13,747 nt of DNA from Bacillota bacterium (GCA_023401495.1 JAEXDU010000141.1:1-13747); one strand, 5' to 3'. Counted from the first letter of the stretch, positions 7,296-12,927 are shown. The notes: generated by a model from the sequence alone, not told the origin. Program-made: numbers and translations.

Positions 7296-7352
7296 GGGTT
7301 CCCCCCAGGGGGTTCCGCTTGCGCGGGCATGCCCCGCAGGCCGGGGCGGGCC
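7296..7352. repeat. GC-rich intergenic repeat, copy B
   Basis: It has the same core GGGTTCCGCTTGCGCG (7310-7325) as copy A. It is rich in self-complementary parts: CCCCC-CA-GGGGG at its left end, and GCCCCG-N5-CGGGGC at 7331-7347. It runs directly into an 11-bp hairpin at 7353-7380. From memory, similar blocks recur between genes in Oscillospiraceae genomes, but this was not checked. Confidence 0.75.
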
Positions 7353-7394
7353 CTTCCTTTCTTGGCGAAAAGAAGGGAAGCAAAGATTCGCCAA
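7353..7394. repeat. Hairpin and overlapping inverted repeat within the repeat island
   Basis: CTTCCTTTCTT (7353-7363) pairs with AAGAAGGGAAG (7370-7380): 11 bp with one G-T wobble and a 6-base loop. Overlapping it, TTGGCGAA (7362-7369) is an exact inverted match to TTCGCCAA (7387-7394). The two structures compete for the same bases, so as RNA they would be alternatives. Confidence 0.65.
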
Positions 7395-7846
7395 AGGATA
7401 CCTTTGGAATCCGTTTGGGGAACGGCTCCGGAACGCGTTGGCGAAAGCTACTGAAAAGGCGCTCCAATGAAAGAGCCCACTCGCCTATGCAAGAGAAAAC
7501 AGAAAGCATTGTTCGATCGTACGGCGGCGATTCCTTTCAGAGCGCTCTTGTCAGCTCCAGAGCTGCTGTCTTCGGCAGCGGGCACGCTGCGCGCATGCAC
7601 ATCGTGGGGAATCACTTTGAAGAAAAACTCCCCTTTCCTCCAAAAAATGCTGATGAAGGGGAGCAGTCGCATAGCAAAAACAAATGCGAACCAGTTTTCC
7701 CCATTTTCCCTCTCTCTTGTGGAAAACAAGAGGACTTTTTCCCAAGAAGGAGATCGAGAGAAATCTGAAAGAATAAATCAGGCACGGTAAAGCACTATTA
7801 TATAATGAAAAATAAAAACCGTTCTATCAAAAAGCGCGCAATCAAA

Positions 7847-7874
7847 AAGAAGGCCCCGTTTCGGGGCCTTCTTT
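7847..7874. terminator. Bidirectional rho-independent terminator, mainly for dcd
   Basis: AAGAAGGCCCCG (7847-7858) and CGGGGCCTTCTT (7862-7873) form a perfect 12-bp stem with a 3-base loop. Read on the minus strand it is followed by TTTTTGATT, an ideal U-tract, 27 bases after the dcd stop codon. On the plus strand it is followed by TTAATTT, so it can also stop transcription coming out of the repeat island. Confidence 0.93.
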
Positions 7875-7900
7875 AATTTAAGTAAATTGCAAACGGACGG

Positions 7901-8431
7901 TTATTTCTGGTTCTTCTCAAAATCTTTATACAGCAGGCTGGGCTGAATCCCCTTATTGTTCTGGTATTTTCCGCTGCAGTATGGTTCGTATTCCCCGGTG
8001 ATCGTGTGGTAGTAAATCTGGCAGACCTCTACGTCCGGGTAGATGATCAGAGGCTGTACGACGAAAATCTCCAGCGTCCAGAAGCCCGCAAAACCCACGT
8101 CGCCGAATCCTGCCGTGGCATGAATGCACATTCCCAGCCGGCCAATGGAAGAGCGCCCCTCCAGCATGGGGACAAATCCTTCGGTCTTTGTAAATTCCTT
8201 CGTGCGGCCCAGATACAAACGGCCCGGCGCCAGCGTCAGGCCCTCCGGCGGAATCTGGATCAGCGTTGCGGCATTGGGGGTCTTCATGTCCAGCACCGGG
8301 GCGTCATAAACCAAAAGCTCGTTGTGCAGGGATAGATTATAGCTGTTCGGGTTCATCTTTGTTTCATCGAACGGATCGATCACGATTTCTTTGTCCAGAT
8401 GCTTTAGAATCTCTTTTCCCGATAATATCAT
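7901..8431 (-). CDS. dcd: dCTP deaminase
   Basis: 176 residues. The enzyme deaminates dCTP to dUTP, which a dUTPase then converts to dUMP for dTMP synthesis. It belongs to the same fold family as dUTPase. Key motifs: EGRSSIGRLGM (91-101) and HATAGFGDVGFAGFWTLE (104-121), where Glu121 corresponds to the catalytic glutamate, and the C-terminal SGKYQNNKGIQPS (153-165), the lid over the active site. The TAG-x-x-D-x-GF-x-G pattern also resembles archaeal bifunctional DCD-DUT enzymes, so dUMP production directly from dCTP is possible; a separate dut in the window makes the single activity equally likely. The start has an AAAGGAG site and a good promoter upstream, and a terminator lies 27 bases downstream, so it is monocistronic. 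Confidence 0.93.
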   Translation of the reverse strand: MILSGKEILKHLDKEIVIDPFDETKMNPNSYNLSLHNELLVYDAPVLDMKTPNAATLIQIPPEGLTLAPGRLYLGRTKEFTKTEGFVPMLEGRSSIGRLGMCIHATAGFGDVGFAGFWTLEIFVVQPLIIYPDVEVCQIYYHTITGEYEPYCSGKYQNNKGIQPSLLYKDFEKNQK

Positions 8432-8471
8432 GGCGAAAGCGCTCTCCTTTGTGCGGTCGGTATTTGCTGTT

Positions 8472-8500
8472 ATTGTACCACATCACGGATTTTGTGTAAA
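8472..8500 (-). promoter_or_regulatory. Sigma-A promoter of dcd
   Basis: On the minus strand: TTTACA, 17-base spacer, TACAAT. Each box differs from consensus at one position. It ends 40 bases before the dcd start codon. It is divergent from the promoter of the 8641 gene, with about 50 bases between the two. Confidence 0.8.
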
Positions 8501-8553
8501 GAAAAGCTCGGGTGTTTTCTAGGTCGCAGGGTGCTGGCCCGGCAGGGTACAAC

Positions 8554-8582
8554 TTGCGTTTTTCCGGAAAATAAGGTATCAT
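8554..8582 (+). promoter_or_regulatory. Promoter of the PNPOx-like gene with palindrome in the spacer
   Basis: TTGCGT (8554-8559), 17-base spacer, TATCAT (8577-8582), about 58 bases upstream of the start codon. The spacer contains the perfect 12-base palindrome TTTTCCGGAAAA (8560-8571), which abuts the -35 box. A dimeric repressor binding there would block RNA polymerase, so this is a candidate operator. Confidence 0.65.
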
Positions 8583-8640
8583 ACACGCAGAAGAGCACCA
8601 TCAAAAATGGACTTTAGAGATAGAAAGGACAGAACACAGT

Positions 8641-9144
8641 ATGCGCCCTATGAGAAAAAAAGAGAGGCAGATTACAGAAGACGAGGCGTATCAGATTCTG
8701 GAGAACGCCGAATATGCGACGCTCTGCACCATCAATGCAGACGACGGAGCGCCTTACGGAGTGCCGATTTCTTACGTGGTGAAAAACCGCGTACTTTATA
8801 TTCACATGGCCAAGGAAGGCCAGAAACTGGATAACCTGAAAAAGGATTCCCGCGTGTGCTTGACGTGTGTCGGCCAGACTCTGCTGTATCCCGAGCAGTA
8901 CAGCACTGATTTTGAAAGCGCGATCGTGACCGGCAGGGCGGAGTTTGTCACCGACCGCGAAGAAAAGATCGAAGCACTGCGGATGCTGTGTGAGAAATAC
9001 GGTCTGCCGGACGGCGGAATGTTTTTGGAAAAGAAGATTGAGGGCGGTGTGGATCGCATGGAAATCATGAAAATTCCGGTGGAGGCGATCAGCGGCAAGG
9101 CCCGTTGGAGAAAGCCGAAACCCCCGATGCCGGAGAAGGCCTGA
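8641..9144 (+). CDS. Pyridoxamine 5'-phosphate oxidase-like flavin protein (NimA-like)
   Basis: 167 residues of the PNPOx-like split-barrel fold. The pattern AEYATLCTINADDGAPYGVP (23-42), then VLYIHMAKEGQKLDN (51-65) and AIVTGRAEFV (94-103), is that of the NimA/5-nitroimidazole-reductase-like branch, small dimeric proteins that bind FMN or a related cofactor. Most clostridial members have no known substrate; some relatives reduce nitroimidazole drugs. Resistance should not be inferred from sequence alone. The chosen start has a GAAAGGA site 11 bases upstream; an alternative ATG at 8650 would be too far from it. The C-terminus is Lys/Pro-rich (RWRKPKPPMPEK). It is followed after 34 bases by a PH-domain gene, probably on one transcript. 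Confidence 0.85.
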   Translation: MRPMRKKERQITEDEAYQILENAEYATLCTINADDGAPYGVPISYVVKNRVLYIHMAKEGQKLDNLKKDSRVCLTCVGQTLLYPEQYSTDFESAIVTGRAEFVTDREEKIEALRMLCEKYGLPDGGMFLEKKIEGGVDRMEIMKIPVEAISGKARWRKPKPPMPEKA

Positions 9145-9178
9145 ATGGCCTGCAATATATTAGGAAAGGAGGGACGAA

Positions 9179-9568
9179 ATGGCAGATGCGGTTGTCAATA
9201 AATCCTTTCTATTTTACGGTAAGGTGCCGATTACCCCAGAGATACTGCGCTTTCTGCATCCGTCGGAGCAGCTCCAGTTCTGCGTTAAAACCTTTCGGGA
9301 TGTGGCGGCGTTTACCGATAAACGGATTTTGATCGTTGACCGTCAGGGAATCACCGGCAAAAAGGTCGAGTATTTTTCCGTGCCGTACCGCAGCATCGTG
9401 ACATATGCGATTGAAACGGCCGGCACACTGGATCTGGATGCGGAAATCAAACTGGTGCTTTCCGGCGGGATTGTTCTGGAATTGAACTTTTTCAAGGACA
9501 AAGAGAACCAGATGGAGGAGCTTCTGTTCCAGGTGTACGATCTGATCACGCAATACGTTTTGCAATAA
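9179..9568 (+). CDS. Bacterial PH-domain protein (bPH_1/YvbH-like)
   Basis: 129 residues, all one domain. The run FLHPSEQLQFCVKTFRDVAAFTDKR, then ILIVDRQGITGKKVEYFSVPYRSIVTY and LVLSGGIVLELNFFKDKE, follows the strand order of bacterial pleckstrin-homology domains (DUF1696/bPH_1), and it ends in a helix (QMEELLFQVYDLITQYV). There is no signal peptide or membrane helix, so it is cytoplasmic. Some relatives form pentameric or larger rings; the cellular role is unknown. A near-perfect AAAGGAGG site (9165-9172) decides the start. It is the second gene of the unit with the PNPOx-like protein and is followed by a terminator. Confidence 0.82.
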   Translation: MADAVVNKSFLFYGKVPITPEILRFLHPSEQLQFCVKTFRDVAAFTDKRILIVDRQGITGKKVEYFSVPYRSIVTYAIETAGTLDLDAEIKLVLSGGIVLELNFFKDKENQMEELLFQVYDLITQYVLQ

Positions 9569-9606
9569 ACATTTGATAAATATGCAGCACTGCTGCCTGA
9601 GCCTTG

Positions 9607-9650
9607 GGATTCTGCCTTCCTTTTTCGGAAAGCAGAGTCCTAATTTTCTA
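9607..9650 (+). terminator. Rho-independent terminator after the PH-domain gene
   Basis: GGATTCTGC (9607-9615) with TTCC pairs with GGAA and GCAGAGTCC (ending 9640), giving a 9+4 bp stem with one G-T pair and a small internal mismatch. It is followed by TAATTTTCTAAT. It lies about 40 bases after the stop codon. Confidence 0.8.
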
Positions 9651-9870
9651 ATAAAAATACTTCGTTTTTTGAAATTTGTGTCCGTGTTTGTTTTTAGTTC
9701 AAAAAAAATTCATATTTTTTTAATTATTTTCAGGAATTATTTGTACTTATTCCAAGGACAGAAGGAGGAATTTGGAGGCTGTCAATTTGGTACCTTTGTA
9801 TAGAAGTTTTTCCGTGCACTATAGATAGAAACGTGCAAGATTTTTCAATACTTCAGATTAACTCAAAATA

Positions 9871-10023
9871 CTACAAAACGGCAGGAATCAATATATAGGG
9901 GCCTACATACACATGAACAGAATTTGGGAAGGAATTAATCTTTATTAGAATAAGTCGGCCATCTGTGCGGCATCTGGGACGGATAAAAAAGAGATAAGAG
10001 CAATTTTCTTGCGTTTTCGGCAT
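9871..10023 (-). CDS. Doubtful small ORF, 50 residues
   Basis: MPKTQENCSY... to ...ILIPAVL. The only support is a good AGAGGAG ribosome binding site 5 bases before the ATG and an isolated position in a gap. The composition is not typical of a known family, there is no clear membrane helix or motif, and no promoter was found. It may be chance. The frame stays open further upstream to 10098, but the ribosome binding site favours this start. Confidence 0.2.
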   Translation of the reverse strand: MPKTQENCSYLFFIRPRCRTDGRLILIKINSFPNSVHVYVGPYILIPAVL

Positions 10024-10065
10024 TTTTTCTCCTCTCAGTTTGTCCGGCAAGAGGATCGGTGTCAG

Positions 10066-10104
10066 GGAGCTTGGCTCATGCCGTGAGGAGGGCGGCATGG
10101 CTCC
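10066..10104 (+). promoter_or_regulatory. Strong hairpin carrying a ribosome binding site in its loop
   Basis: GGAGC (10066-10070) pairs with GCTCC (10100-10104), and CATGCCG (10077-10083) pairs with CGGCATG (10093-10099), with a 6-base bulge between. The 9-base loop TGAGGAGGG holds an AGGAGG motif, and the stem hides the ATG at 10097. CTCCTC at 10029-10034 and again at 10116-10121 is complementary to the loop, so a pseudoknot or switch is possible. Confidence 0.45.
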
Positions 10105-10183
10105 AGAAAGGATAACTCCTCCCCAAAGGGTACAAGGGATAGTGGAAAGAAAGAAAAAAGAGCTTCAAAGAGGTGAAAAATAA
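10097..10183 (+). CDS. Doubtful 28-residue ORF with perfect ribosome binding site
   Basis: MAPERITPPQRVQGIVER..., a very basic, Lys/Glu/Arg-rich short peptide. AGGAGG (10086-10091) lies 5 bases before the ATG, an ideal spacing. The start codon lies in the stem of the hairpin at 10066-10104. It ends about 95 bases before the murI promoter. No family is recognised. It could be a regulated small protein or leader peptide, or a chance ORF in a structured region. Confidence 0.25.
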   Translation: MAPERITPPQRVQGIVERKKKELQRGEK

Positions 10184-10277
10184 GAAAGACTTTTATTTTA
10201 AAAAGGAAATTTACACCTGTCCTTCAAGGGAGGACAAATAGGGCGGAAATCCACCGCTGGTCGCCGTTTTCAGCCTA

Positions 10278-10306
10278 TTGCCTTTGCAAAACAAATGCAC
10301 TATAAT
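10278..10306 (+). promoter_or_regulatory. Sigma-A promoter of murI
   Basis: TTGCCT (10278-10283), 17-base spacer, perfect TATAAT (10301-10306). Transcription would start near 10313, leaving a leader of about 57 bases before the murI start. Confidence 0.8.
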
Positions 10307-10369
10307 AGGGTCGTGAATTTATTTGACGGCCCGGACAGGCAACTGCCCGGCGGGAAAAAGGAGGCTGTT

Positions 10370-11167
10370 ATGTCAATCTTAGAGGGCTCCATTGGGGTAA
10401 TGGATTCCGGCATTGGCGGGCTTACGGTTGCAAAAGAAATTCAGCGTATCCTGCCGCATGAGGACATCCTGTATTTTGGCGATAGCGCCAATTGCCCCTA
10501 CGGGAACAGATCGGCGCAGGAGATCGCAGAGCTGAGCCGCAAAATGCTCCGTTTTCTGGGCGACCGTGGGGTAAAGGTCGTCGCGATTGCCTGCAACACC
10601 ATTTCAACTCTTGTCGACATACTTACACCGGACTTTGATTTTAAGATCATTGGCATTGTGGCTCCTTCTGCTGCATATGTTGTGCGTTCGGGAATCAAAA
10701 GAGTGGGTCTGATCGCTACGGAATTCACCGTTTCGACCGGCAACTACGATAAGCTGATCCATCAGCTTGATCCGGAGGTCCAGGTGACCGGCAAGGGCAG
10801 TCCGCTGCTGGCGGGGCTGGTTGACAGAGGCGACTTCAACCAGGACGACATCAACACCGAGATCCGTACCCAGATCGACAACATCCTGTCCAGAGATCCT
10901 CAGATTCAGCACGTTATTTTGGGGTGTACGCATTATCCTATTATAGGAAAGAACTTCAAAGAGTGCTACCCTGAGCTTTCCTTCATTAATCCGGCCCTTG
11001 AACAGGCCAACGTCGTTCGCGACTACTTGACGGAAAAGGATTCTTTGGCCCAGGAGGGAGAAGGCAGCTTTACCATTTGCACTTCGGGTGACCCGGAGGT
11101 TTACATCCAGGTTGCGAAGCGGATTGGGATGAAAGAACCTACTTCCACAGCTCATATCGCTCTGTAA
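10370..11167 (+). CDS. murI: Glutamate racemase
   Basis: 265 residues, the usual length. It interconverts L- and D-glutamate without a cofactor, supplying D-Glu for peptidoglycan, in the cytoplasm. Diagnostic segments: IGVMDSGIGGLTVAKE (8-23), YFGDSANCPYG (35-45), AIACNTIS with the first catalytic Cys75, and VILGCTHYP with the second catalytic Cys186 and His188. Both catalytic cysteines are present, so it should be active. The frame is open back to 10295, but that ATG lies upstream of the -10 box; the start at 10370 has a strong AAAAAGGAGG site. It has its own promoter. The nearest downstream genes, gltS and gdhA, also handle glutamate. Confidence 0.96.
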   Translation: MSILEGSIGVMDSGIGGLTVAKEIQRILPHEDILYFGDSANCPYGNRSAQEIAELSRKMLRFLGDRGVKVVAIACNTISTLVDILTPDFDFKIIGIVAPSAAYVVRSGIKRVGLIATEFTVSTGNYDKLIHQLDPEVQVTGKGSPLLAGLVDRGDFNQDDINTEIRTQIDNILSRDPQIQHVILGCTHYPIIGKNFKECYPELSFINPALEQANVVRDYLTEKDSLAQEGEGSFTICTSGDPEVYIQVAKRIGMKEPTSTAHIAL

Positions 11168-11254
11168 AAAGAATTCGTATTCCATTCTATTTTATAGAGA
11201 GAGCAGAATCAGAAAGCTTTTTGTACATAAGATGAGCTTTCGCGGCAGGTAAGA

Positions 11255-11416
11255 ATGTGCGCGGCCTTCCTTCCGTATTCCATCGCTGAAACGGCACTGC
11301 CGTATCTTTACAGCGACAGCGGGAATCGAGTCGGCACAGAGCGGGTGGAGCTCGTGAAAAACCACCGGATCGACAACGAATGGAGCGGCTCCAACAAGAC
11401 TTTTTTGGCAGAATAA
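11255..11416 (+). CDS. Doubtful 53-residue ORF, possible gene remnant
   Basis: MCAAFLPYSIAETALPYLYS... ending in NEWSGSNKTFLAE. The translation has a more protein-like mix than the surrounding gap, but the ribosome binding site (GGCAGGTAAGA) is poor and no family is recognised. It could be the decayed tail of a longer gene. A competing minus-strand frame (11187-11426) covers the same bases, so coding is not established. Confidence 0.18.
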   Translation: MCAAFLPYSIAETALPYLYSDSGNRVGTERVELVKNHRIDNEWSGSNKTFLAE

Positions 11417-11488
11417 CGGGAAACAAGCCCGTGATTTGTTCATGTTGGATGGTATTTGCTCCGGCGCCAAATATTTTTTATTAAATTT

Positions 11489-11516
11489 TTGACGTTATTG
11501 TATTTTTCTGTAGCAT
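11489..11516 (+). promoter_or_regulatory. Weak candidate promoter of gltS
   Basis: TTGACG (11489-11494), 16-base spacer, TAGCAT (11511-11516). The -35 is good, the -10 moderate. It directly precedes the palindrome at 11519-11534, so a regulator there would sit over the start point. Confidence 0.4.
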
Positions 11517-11518
11517 TT

Positions 11519-11534
11519 TGACATTGCGATGTCA
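11519..11534. promoter_or_regulatory. Palindrome upstream of gltS, candidate operator
   Basis: TGACAT-TGCG-ATGTCA, perfect 6-bp arms with a 4-base centre, lying 46 bases before the gltS start and immediately after the candidate -10. The size and symmetry fit a dimeric helix-turn-helix regulator site. There is no U-tract, so it is not a terminator. Confidence 0.45.
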
Positions 11535-11580
11535 TACTTACAGACAACCAAATTTCTATTGTTGTAGGAGGAGACAGTTT

Positions 11581-12834
11581 ATGGGCGTTTTAAAAGGAGT
11601 CATTGATATCGGCACGAACGATGCCGGTATGACTACAATTGGCCTAAACATGTACCTGGCGGCAGGTCTTGCGGCACTCTTGTTTTGGCTTGGTAACTGG
11701 ACAGTTGAAAGAGTTCGTTTTCTGAAAGAAAAATGTATCCCCGCGCCTCTGGTAGGCGGTTTGTATTTCGCTATCGTGAATACGGTTCTCACGGGAAGCG
11801 GTATATTAAACATTTCGTTTAACGACACGCTGCAGTCCTTCTTTATGTTGGTATTCTTCTGCACCGTCGGTTTCACGGTCAGCATTCCGCTTCTGAAGAG
11901 CGGCGGTAAGTCCATCATCATCATGCTGCTGCTGGGAACTGTAATGACGTTCATGCAGAACTTCCTGGGCGGCGGCATTATGTCTGCGTTCGGTCAGGAT
12001 CCCCGACTCGGTGTTGCGGCTGGTTCCGTTGCGCTGATCGGCGGCCCCGGCACGGCGGCGGCATTCGGTGCCACCATGGACCTCCCGATTGCTGAGGGCG
12101 GTTACGGCATGACCACGGGCAGCATCGTAGGTATTACCGCGGCTGTTTTCGGTCTGGTAATGGGCTCCATCATGGGCGGCCCCACTGCTTACAGAAGAAT
12201 TAAGCAGTTCAACCTGAAATCTACTGATACAGTGATTGAGGGTAGCGAGGATGGCGAGACCTTTAACACCACCGGCGGTGCCTTTACTCAGGCTGCAATG
12301 CTCCTCGCGGTTGCAATCGGTATTGGCCAGCTCGTTTCTGTCGGCTTGAAAGCGGCTACCGGCGTTACACTCCCCGGATATATCGGCGCGATGCTGGTTG
12401 CAGCTTGCATGCGCAACATCAATGACGCAAGAGGCAAGAAGTTCCCGGGCGAAGAGATCGACACAGTCGGCGGACTTTCCCTGAACCTGTTCCTCGCAAT
12501 GGCTATGATGAGCCTCAAGCTGTGGCAGCTGGTCGATCTGGCACTGCCTCTGATCGTTGCTCTGCTGGGTCAGATCATCCTGATGTATCTGTTCTCCTAC
12601 TATGTAGTGTTCAACGTAATGGGCAAGAACTACAATGCTGCGGTACAGACCGCTGGTTTCATCGGCTTCGCGATGGGCGCTACCTCGAACGCGATGGCGA
12701 ACATGCAGGCAATCACCAAGCAGTATGGCCCCGCAAGAGAGGCATATTTCGTAATCCCCATGGTTGGCGGTCTCTTCATCGACTTCGTCAACGCGGCGAT
12801 TATCACCGGTTTCCTCAACTGGTGGACTCCGTGA
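11581..12834 (+). CDS. gltS: Sodium/glutamate symporter GltS
   Basis: 417 residues, very hydrophobic, about ten membrane segments in two homologous halves. It imports glutamate with Na+ across the cytoplasmic membrane (ESS family). Family signatures are the re-entrant-loop motif GGPGTAAAFG (154-163) in the first half and GATSNAMANMQAITKQYGPA (366-385) followed by VGGLFIDFVN in the second. A charged loop (about 215-240, with GSEDGETF) separates the halves. The frame is open back to 11518, but AGGAGGAG just before ATG 11581 and the normal family length fix this start. Codon use is less GC-biased at third positions than in the U32 or glgP genes, perhaps reflecting high expression. gdhA follows 322 bases downstream, suggesting use of imported glutamate as nitrogen or energy source. 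Confidence 0.94.
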   Translation: MGVLKGVIDIGTNDAGMTTIGLNMYLAAGLAALLFWLGNWTVERVRFLKEKCIPAPLVGGLYFAIVNTVLTGSGILNISFNDTLQSFFMLVFFCTVGFTVSIPLLKSGGKSIIIMLLLGTVMTFMQNFLGGGIMSAFGQDPRLGVAAGSVALIGGPGTAAAFGATMDLPIAEGGYGMTTGSIVGITAAVFGLVMGSIMGGPTAYRRIKQFNLKSTDTVIEGSEDGETFNTTGGAFTQAAMLLAVAIGIGQLVSVGLKAATGVTLPGYIGAMLVAACMRNINDARGKKFPGEEIDTVGGLSLNLFLAMAMMSLKLWQLVDLALPLIVALLGQIILMYLFSYYVVFNVMGKNYNAAVQTAGFIGFAMGATSNAMANMQAITKQYGPAREAYFVIPMVGGLFIDFVNAAIITGFLNWWTP

Positions 12835-12894
12835 TCTGATTTCCTTAAACTCTAAGGAATTGGTCACTCTGAATTTCTAAAAAGTGTGTGTGGT

Positions 12895-12927
12895 TCTGCC
12901 GCCCGGATGAAATTGCCGGGCGGCAGA
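12895..12927. terminator. Very strong hairpin after gltS, without U-tract
   Basis: TCTGCCGCCCGG (12895-12906) and CCGGGCGGCAGA (12916-12927) form a perfect 12-bp, very GC-rich stem with a 9-base loop. On the plus strand it is followed by GCGTGGAAAAAA and not by T residues, so it is not a standard rho-independent terminator. It may still end or protect the gltS message. Confidence 0.55.

Larger units (their letters stand above)
6991..7900. other. Non-coding repeat island between convergent genes
   Basis: About 900 bases without a believable gene, between the plus-strand DUF4321 gene and the minus-strand dcd. Convergent genes need no promoter between them, so this length is unexplained by their expression. 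Besides the repeats listed separately, GCATGCACATCG occurs at 7079-7090 and again at 7593-7604, each followed by (C/T)GGG. The right part (7400-7800) holds short stem-forming stretches such as CCGTT-N5-AACGG at 7411. Open frames here (for example 7283-7768 plus) are low-complexity, Lys/Arg/Ser-rich, overlap one another on both strands, and lack good start sites. Confidence 0.7.
9569..10369. other. AT-rich intergenic region upstream of murI
   Basis: 800 bases, much richer in A+T than the genes on either side. It contains the terminator at 9607, two doubtful small ORFs with good ribosome binding sites (9871-10023 minus, 10097-10183 plus), a strong hairpin at 10066-10104, an inverted repeat TGTCCT-N7-AGGACA near 10220, and the murI promoter. 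I checked by eye for riboswitch and stable-RNA signatures (T-box, TPP, FMN, c-di-GMP, RNase P, tmRNA, SRP) and saw none. The rest shows nothing I can name. Confidence 0.5.
11168..11580. other. Intergenic region between murI and gltS
   Basis: 413 bases. No clear terminator for murI is visible; AAAGCT and AGCTTT (near 11213 and 11235) are inverted but lack a U-tract. It contains one weak short ORF (11255-11416), a 12-base match to the repeat island at 11376-11387, a promoter-like pair at 11489 and a palindrome at 11519-11534. Confidence 0.5.

Noticed and set aside
7283..7768. 161-codon plus-strand frame in the repeat island
   Set aside because: It starts within repeat DNA without a ribosome binding site, is low-complexity and basic, and overlaps other frames of similar quality on both strands.
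7804..7875. Tiny Lys-rich ORF beginning ATGAAAAATAAAAACC
   Set aside because: It has no ribosome binding site and its last third is the terminator stem-loop.
9573..9803. 76-codon plus-strand frame after the PH-domain gene
   Set aside because: It runs through the terminator at 9607, is Phe/Leu/Lys-rich from AT-rich DNA, and has no ribosome binding site.
10200..10369. Riboswitch or T-box leader before murI
   Set aside because: The small inverted repeats (near 10220 and 10243) lie upstream of the murI promoter, and no known riboswitch signature was found. The actual leader is only about 57 bases.
10295..10369. Upstream start for murI at 10295
   Set aside because: That ATG lies before the -10 box at 10301-10306, so it would not be on the transcript. 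The start at 10370 has an excellent ribosome binding site.
11187..11426. 79-codon minus-strand frame between murI and gltS
   Set aside because: It is Arg/Cys/Ser/Pro-rich, as expected from a shadow frame, with no ribosome binding site or recognised domain. It conflicts with an equally weak plus-strand frame.
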